Shown here: one piece after another, positions 51,975 through 56,191 of the stretch
Layout of the letters: every line of letters starts with the position of its first letter
Numbering within the stretch: the first letter of the stretch is position 1
Notes under the pieces: generated by a model
Databases searched by the model: none
What the model was told of the DNA's origin: nothing
What the model saw: only the letters and a program-made list of their open reading frames with translations
DNA from: Lactobacillus ultunensis DSM 16047
GTDB taxonomy: Bacteria; Bacillota; Bacilli; Lactobacillales; Lactobacillaceae
Length of the DNA: 56,191 nt
Assembly: GCF_001436305.1 (NCBI RefSeq)
Contig: NZ_AZFO01000011.1
Location: 1-56,191, forward strand
Reading direction: 5' to 3'
Made by a program: the position numbers and the translations under genes

Positions 51975-52490
51975 CTATTTAATTGAGAGGTAATGATTCC
52001 ACTTAACCGGTTTTTCCATAGTTGGAACTAAGAGATAAAACAGAAGGATAATCCAACCAGCTTGTGGAATCAAAGTCAACCATACCCACCAACCATTATG
52101 ATCAGTATCATGCAGTCTTCTAACTGCCAATCCTAATTGACAAAGAAAAAGATATAAGCAAATCAGAAAAATGATAATACCGCCAACATAAAATGCTGGT
52201 GAAAGGTGTCCAAATAAATTACTAAAGCTTTCATGTGGGTAATAATAACCAGGATAAAAGCTAGGTGCATTGAACATCAATTGCTTAAAAGATATGAAGC
52301 ACCAAATCATACCTAAAATCATTTCAATAATGCCAGATATAATAAATCCGGTCCAAAATGTCTTACGAGTACTACGAGCATTCCATTTAAATAGATCACC
52401 AAATGTTTCTCTCATTATCTGCCCAAAACTTGAATCTGGTACTTGATTCTTACTTGGTTGATATTTTTGTTCATAATAAAGATTATTCAT
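51975..52490 (-). CDS. DUF805 family membrane protein
   Basis: This 171-residue integral membrane protein has a Gln/Tyr/Pro-rich, presumably disordered cytoplasmic lead of about 35 residues. Four hydrophobic segments and the family signature AVRRLHDTDHNGWWVWLTLI (about residues 123-142), followed by LFYLLVPT, identify DUF805. The function is unknown; members occur beside stress and phage-related genes. It is second in the unit under site H, 31 bases after a small anchored protein gene. GGAGG precedes the ATG. Confidence 0.9.
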   Translation of the reverse strand: MNNLYYEQKYQPSKNQVPDSSFGQIMRETFGDLFKWNARSTRKTFWTGFIISGIIEMILGMIWCFISFKQLMFNAPSFYPGYYYPHESFSNLFGHLSPAFYVGGIIIFLICLYLFLCQLGLAVRRLHDTDHNGWWVWLTLIPQAGWIILLFYLLVPTMEKPVKWNHYLSIK

Positions 52491-52521
52491 ATTGAGCCTC
52501 CAAATAACTCATTTTCTACAA

Positions 52522-52980
52522 TTAAAATTTACAGTCGTGGTTATTTCTATTAAAGTAATTGATTCGATCTAATTTTGAAAAATCGTTGGAACGAATATAA
52601 TAAGCAATTCCCTTGGGAGTTACAACGCCTCGATAAGTAATACCATTCTTGTCAAATTGACCTAAACTAGTCTTAGAGTTTAAAAGCATTACACCATAAA
52701 ATGGTGTATCTTCACTACTTTTCAGAGTAGTGACAGTCTCTAGCTTATTATTCTTACTTAAAGAGTAAGCCTTGATAGTCTCTCCCTTCTTAATTCGATA
52801 TACTTTAGGCATTTTAAATGAATGTTCACGATTAAAATGTCTATAAGCTCTATTTTCAATAGCATCTTGCTTGGCAAAAGCAACTGGGCTTTTAGCTCTA
52901 TTTGAAATAACCAAAACAGAAACAAAAGTTATTACTACAATAATCAAACTAATGACTATACTTGTTATTCTCTTTTTCAT
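52522..52980 (-). CDS. hypothetical membrane-anchored protein
   Basis: This 152-residue protein has a single N-terminal membrane helix (about residues 7-26, no lipobox) followed by an outward-facing domain of beta character: RIKKGETIKAYSLSKNNKLE, YGVMLLNSKT, ITYRGVVTPKGIAYYIRS. No family is recognised. It heads the unit under site H together with the DUF805 gene, which suggests the two act together in the membrane under MerR control. AAAGGAC precedes the ATG. Confidence 0.65.
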   Translation of the reverse strand: MKKRITSIVISLIIVVITFVSVLVISNRAKSPVAFAKQDAIENRAYRHFNREHSFKMPKVYRIKKGETIKAYSLSKNNKLETVTTLKSSEDTPFYGVMLLNSKTSLGQFDKNGITYRGVVTPKGIAYYIRSNDFSKLDRINYFNRNNHDCKF

Positions 52981-53019
52981 AATATGTACACGTCCTTTCT
53001 ATTAATTGATGTTGATATT

Positions 53020-53050
53020 AAGATAGACTGTAACCTTCCGTTACAGTCTA
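53020..53050 (-). promoter_or_regulatory. MerR-type promoter, site H (anchored protein and DUF805)
   Basis: -35 TAGACT (53050-53045), 19-bp spacer with a perfect GACTGTAAC-GGAAG-GTTACAGTC dyad, -10 TATCTT (53025-53020). The -35 is the weakest of the seven. Confidence 0.8.
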
Positions 53051-53090
53051 TACTTTTTTCAGATTTTTATTTATTTTTTTCAAAAAGAAA

Positions 53091-53135
53091 ATACCCTCAC
53101 AGTTACCAACTGTCTGTCAGTAACTGTAAGGGTAT
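53091..53135 (-). terminator. intrinsic terminator of the oxidase-like gene
   Basis: ATACCCT-CACAGTTAC pairs with GTAACTG-TAAGGGTAT. A T-rich run follows on the minus strand. It isolates the MerR-type cluster from the upstream operon. Confidence 0.85.
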
Positions 53136-53155
53136 TATTAACGAATAATCAGAAT

Positions 53156-54184
53156 TTATTCAAAATGCAACACGCTAGAATCAAATGATTTAGTATCTTT
53201 TATTCCTGTATAAAGCATCATCTGTGATAATTGTTGATTCAATTTCTTAATCTTATCTTCCGTAGCCTTTTGTCCATCTTTTAATAATTCAGATAAAATT
53301 CCACGGCCGATTAAGACAGCGTCTGCACCTAAAGCCAAAGCTTTGTATGCATCATAGCCTGTCATAAGAGATCCATCAGCAAAAATTGTCATACCACTGC
53401 CACGTAATGCCTTTTTAATTTCCGGTAATACTTTCAATGGTGGGACACCAAAAGGTACACGACCATGGTGATGTGAAACTACAATTGCTTGCGCCCCTGC
53501 ATCCCTAGCCTTAACAGCATCTCTGACAGAAAGTACGCCTTTAGCTACAAATGGAACATTCACTGAATGGACATACTTTTCTAAATCATTAAAAGTAATT
53601 GGACCAAGCGGGATACCGTCAACTACATCATAGTTGCCATCGCTACCTGCCACATGGTCAATATCCATTCCAACAGCTACTGCACCAAGCTTCTCAGCAA
53701 GTTGTAATTCACCAATAATCTTGTCATGATCCGCAAATGGTTTGACTATTCTGACAGTATCGCCACCCTCTTTGACAATTTCCGTATATTCTTCATTGCT
53801 TTCCATACCAATCCAGTTTAAAACGTTCATGTTTTTAGCTGCACGAGCTTTTTCTTGCATTGGCTTACGAGTTTTATCGTCTAAAACTTTATTTAAGTGT
53901 GAAACAGCAGCTAACGTTAATGGGGATGCATATTTACGACCAAAGATTTCAGTTGTTAGATCCGGTTTAACTGAATCAATCAAACGCATTTCAACTAAGA
54001 TACTATCTAAATAAGCACGATTATGGACATTGGCGTCATCGGCTTTGCCATCTGTAACGGGAATCATTCCCTTGGGACCTGGCCAAGGACTTTTTACTAC
54101 TTCTTCATGATTATCAATCAAAGAAGAACCAGAAGTTGCATCAACTTTGGATGCACCAGTATTTACATCAGTTTTGTTATTCAT
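53156..54184 (-). CDS. alpha-hydroxy-acid oxidase-like FMN enzyme
   Basis: This 342-residue TIM-barrel flavoprotein belongs to the lactate oxidase/glycolate oxidase family. The ATG ending at 54184 is chosen because GAGGAG lies upstream; twelve extra codons in the longer frame contain it. Family landmarks are FGRKYASPLTLAAVSHL, VPFVAKGVLSVRDA (Lys at the FMN), VSHHHGR (catalytic His and Arg by alignment with S-N-H-G-x-R) and FADGSLMTGYDAYKALALGADAVLIGRG. The segment usually holding a substrate-binding Arg reads IDHVAGSDGN without Arg, so the natural substrate may not be lactate. It is second after an AEC carrier gene. Confidence 0.85.
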   Translation of the reverse strand: MNNKTDVNTGASKVDATSGSSLIDNHEEVVKSPWPGPKGMIPVTDGKADDANVHNRAYLDSILVEMRLIDSVKPDLTTEIFGRKYASPLTLAAVSHLNKVLDDKTRKPMQEKARAAKNMNVLNWIGMESNEEYTEIVKEGGDTVRIVKPFADHDKIIGELQLAEKLGAVAVGMDIDHVAGSDGNYDVVDGIPLGPITFNDLEKYVHSVNVPFVAKGVLSVRDAVKARDAGAQAIVVSHHHGRVPFGVPPLKVLPEIKKALRGSGMTIFADGSLMTGYDAYKALALGADAVLIGRGILSELLKDGQKATEDKIKKLNQQLSQMMLYTGIKDTKSFDSSVLHFE

Positions 54185-54209
54185 AATTTTTCTCCTCGTA
54201 TTATAAAAA

Positions 54210-55142
54210 TTATCTAGCAATTACTATTATCGTATAAACAATCAAAGCAATAATAATGAAAAGTGAGATGAATGCGGACATGAATGTTTCATCATCCCTG
54301 TTTTTAACCAATGATTGAACCTGCAATGGGACAGGAAAACCAGTTGGACACATAAAGTATAACAGCACTCCTATTTTGAATGCCTCATTTTGCATTAATT
54401 GTGGGAAGAATAAGAAGAAGCCTGCAATAATCAAACTGCATCCAATCAATCTAACTAATGCTAATTTGAATAAAGGCTTTAGCATTTTAGTCTCAAATTT
54501 GAGTTCATATCCAATGGTAAACAGAATAATACCCATAATTGGACCAGTAACCATTTGAATTGTATTAGTATAAATTGGACCTAATTGAGAGGACATTACT
54601 GAATGATGAAAGCCTGTTAAATTGGCAATTAATCCCAGAATGACTGCAATCATAAATGAACTGGTTATAATCTTTTTAAATAATATGCTTGGCTTAATGT
54701 GCCCGGCAGTTTTCTTAGTAATAATTGCTGGTACTAAGCCAAAATTAATTAAGATACCACCCACATCAAAGGTTACAGTATTAATTGCATTACTTGCAGT
54801 GACTAATGTTAAATAAAGCGGCAAAGCAACATTTCCACCTTCACTAGTCATTAAGAGAAAAGACGAAATATGTGCGTATCTTTTACCAGTAAATTTGGTT
54901 AAATGATTAGCAATTATATAAATCAGAATCCAACAAGTATCAACATATACGATATGAATTACGAAATTAGAAGTGATCTTTGAACTAACTAACACGTTAT
55001 AAACCAGAAATGGGAATAATACGTTTAAGACCAGATTTTTTGCTCCTTCATTTTGTTCGTAAGTAACCCATTGCTTTTTACGTGAAATATATCCTAGAAA
55101 TAACATAAAAAAGACAGGAAATAGTACTTGTACAGCCTTCAT
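54210..55142 (-). CDS. AEC family transporter
   Basis: This 310-residue, ten-helix carrier of the auxin efflux/malate permease family has two half-repeats, visible as TSEGGNVALPLYLTLV (crossover of the first half) and MCPTGFPVPLQVQSL (second half). Its last helix is intact, unlike the AEC gene at 20263. It lies 25 bases before the alpha-hydroxy-acid oxidase-like gene and is very probably co-transcribed, suggesting import or export of that enzyme's substrate or product. The substrate identity is inferred only from this pairing. The ATG has AGGTGG upstream. Confidence 0.88.
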   Translation of the reverse strand: MKAVQVLFPVFFMLFLGYISRKKQWVTYEQNEGAKNLVLNVLFPFLVYNVLVSSKITSNFVIHIVYVDTCWILIYIIANHLTKFTGKRYAHISSFLLMTSEGGNVALPLYLTLVTASNAINTVTFDVGGILINFGLVPAIITKKTAGHIKPSILFKKIITSSFMIAVILGLIANLTGFHHSVMSSQLGPIYTNTIQMVTGPIMGIILFTIGYELKFETKMLKPLFKLALVRLIGCSLIIAGFFLFFPQLMQNEAFKIGVLLYFMCPTGFPVPLQVQSLVKNRDDETFMSAFISLFIIIALIVYTIIVIAR

Positions 55143-55240
55143 TCAGTTCCACCTCTTTTTCTTCTCCGTGTTTAGAATCTAATATTTAGATGGTTTCTTC
55201 CTTGACTTAGATCAAATTTTTACGACTAAAAATGACAAAA

Positions 55241-55277
55241 AGAAATACCCTAAATAAGCAATTATTCAGAGTATTCT
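55241..55277 (-). terminator. terminator downstream of the oxidoreductase gene
   Basis: AATACTCTGAATAA pairs with TTATTTAGGGTATT with wobble pairs, followed by TCTTTTT on the minus strand. Confidence 0.75.
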
Positions 55278-55284
55278 TTAATTA

Positions 55285-56191
55285 TTAAAGTACAACGACG
55301 TGTTTACCACTGAATTTACCAGATTCAAGGTTAGCTTGAGCCTTCCCAACTTCTTCAAGACCATGGTAAACGTGAGCGATTGGTAAAACTAATTTCTTTT
55401 CTTCAATTAAATTAAGAACATGATCAAATTCTTGAGCAGGCAAATCTTTAGCTTCACCAGCATAGCTAGTTAAATAGACGCCACTAGGAATCATAAATGG
55501 AGAGAAGTTGTCTAAAGTCCATTGACCACCCAAAGCACCAGTGAAGCAGCAGTAACCACCTTGCTTAAGAAAACTCATATCTTCAAACAAAGTGCTAAAT
55601 CCAACTAACTCTAAAACTTTATCAACTTGAGGCGTAATTTCCTTGACGCTCTTCTTGAAGTTCTTGTCATCTAGTACTGGATAATCAATGCCTAATTGCT
55701 TTAAGGTATCCAATTTATTAGGGTTTCTAGTGGTAGCGATCACTTTTGCACCCATATGGTGAGCCAGAATTGAAGCAGTTAAACCGACTGTTGAAGAGCC
55801 ACCACGAACTAAAAGCCAATCGCCCTTCTTCACATGCAAGCCTTCAGAGATTGAACCATAAGCAGTTTGCAACATTTCAGGTAAAGCTCCAATAACTGAC
55901 CAATCAAGATCGCTATCAAATGGAATTAGGTTCTTTTCTTTCACCAAAGTGTACTCTGCATAAGAACCATCAATACTACGGCCCATACCACCCATCATGG
56001 TAATTACCTTTTGACCAACCTTAAACTTGGAACCTTCATAAGTCTTGGCAATAACACCAGCGCCTTCGATACCTAAGATACGTGGGAACTTGAAGTCAGG
56101 ATCTGATTCTCCTTTACGACTAGTAACTTCAGATTCATTAACACCAAAGGCTTTGATTTGAATTAGATCATAACCATTCTTTACCTCAGGA
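55285..56191 (-). CDS. quinone oxidoreductase-type (MDR) zinc-independent dehydrogenase, partial
   Basis: The frame stays open to the edge of the window, so the N-terminus is missing; about 302 residues are visible. The cofactor fold has WLLVRGGSSTVGLTASILAH (the A-x-x-G-V-G-like NADPH loop) and IATTRNPNK, whose Arg favours NADPH. The N-terminal domain shows FPRILGIEGAGVIAKTYEG, typical of medium-chain reductases, without the zinc ligands of alcohol dehydrogenases. It probably reduces quinones or enones. A hairpin follows its stop. An internal ATG at 55998 is not the true start, since conserved residues continue upstream. Confidence 0.88.
   Translation of the reverse strand, partial: PEVKNGYDLIQIKAFGVNESEVTSRKGESDPDFKFPRILGIEGAGVIAKTYEGSKFKVGQKVITMMGGMGRSIDGSYAEYTLVKEKNLIPFDSDLDWSVIGALPEMLQTAYGSISEGLHVKKGDWLLVRGGSSTVGLTASILAHHMGAKVIATTRNPNKLDTLKQLGIDYPVLDDKNFKKSVKEITPQVDKVLELVGFSTLFEDMSFLKQGGYCCFTGALGGQWTLDNFSPFMIPSGVYLTSYAGEAKDLPAQEFDHVLNLIEEKKLVLPIAHVYHGLEEVGKAQANLESGKFSGKHVVVL

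Noticed and set aside
1-56191. CRISPR arrays, tRNA or rRNA genes, intact insertion sequences
   Set aside because: No regularly spaced direct repeats, cloverleaf or rRNA-like sequences, or transposase genes were seen on either strand.

Overview
The window is a low-GC Firmicutes chromosome, most likely Lactobacillus sensu stricto (acidophilus/gasseri/johnsonii type). The grounds are strong AGGAGG ribosome sites, a plsY / parE-parC neighbourhood, a manganese pyrophosphatase, BrnQ behind a T-box, and many peptide, lipoprotein and alpha/beta-hydrolase genes. No rRNA, tRNA, intact insertion sequence or CRISPR array was seen. The assignment rests on gene content read by eye, not on a database search.

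Layout. 1-4.5 kb (plus strand) holds small enzymes: an ABC transporter tail, Nudix, nucleoside phosphorylase, DUF6176, GNAT, a frameshifted P-loop kinase and a hydrolase. About 5.05-6.27 kb is an AT-rich stretch without a gene, followed by a deletion-damaged YoaK/DUF1275 remnant. 7.1-19.1 kb is core: an XRE regulator, ppiB, ppaC, a LysR regulator, parC, parE, plsY and a SWIM-SNF2 helicase. 19.2-30.9 kb is transport and hydrolase territory: an AEC carrier, an OppA-like lipoprotein, four alpha/beta hydrolases, a secreted cyclophilin-like protein, kptA, an SMR guanidinium-type exporter behind a probable terminator riboswitch, an SDR and a LysR regulator.

31.5-37.2 kb is an island of two very large genes, visibly more AT-rich than its surroundings. 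One is a helicase with a C-terminal PD-(D/E)xK nuclease, broken by a frameshift near its start and an in-frame TGA. The other is an intact 620-residue partner of unknown family that overlaps it. This looks like a decaying, undescribed defence-type module. 37.3-42.2 kb carries brnQ with an isoleucine T-box, a cysteine hydrolase and a short UvrA paralogue.

42.2-53.1 kb is the most coherent system here. Seven promoters share one architecture: a TTGACT -35 and a TATTNT-like -10 separated by 18-19 bp, with a CTGTAAC-N5-GTTACAG dyad in the spacer. This is the hallmark of MerR-family activation. A MerR regulator sits in one of the seven transcription units. Together the units cover a UvrA paralogue, a flavin-split-barrel protein, a SnoaL-like protein, an acetyltransferase, an esterase, a YczE-like membrane protein, an OpuC-type importer with RarA, a broken RelE-type toxin, a DUF805 protein and a small anchored protein. 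It reads as a self-contained, locally clustered chemical-stress regulon. The window closes with an alpha-hydroxy-acid oxidase-like enzyme plus AEC carrier operon and a partial quinone-oxidoreductase-type dehydrogenase.
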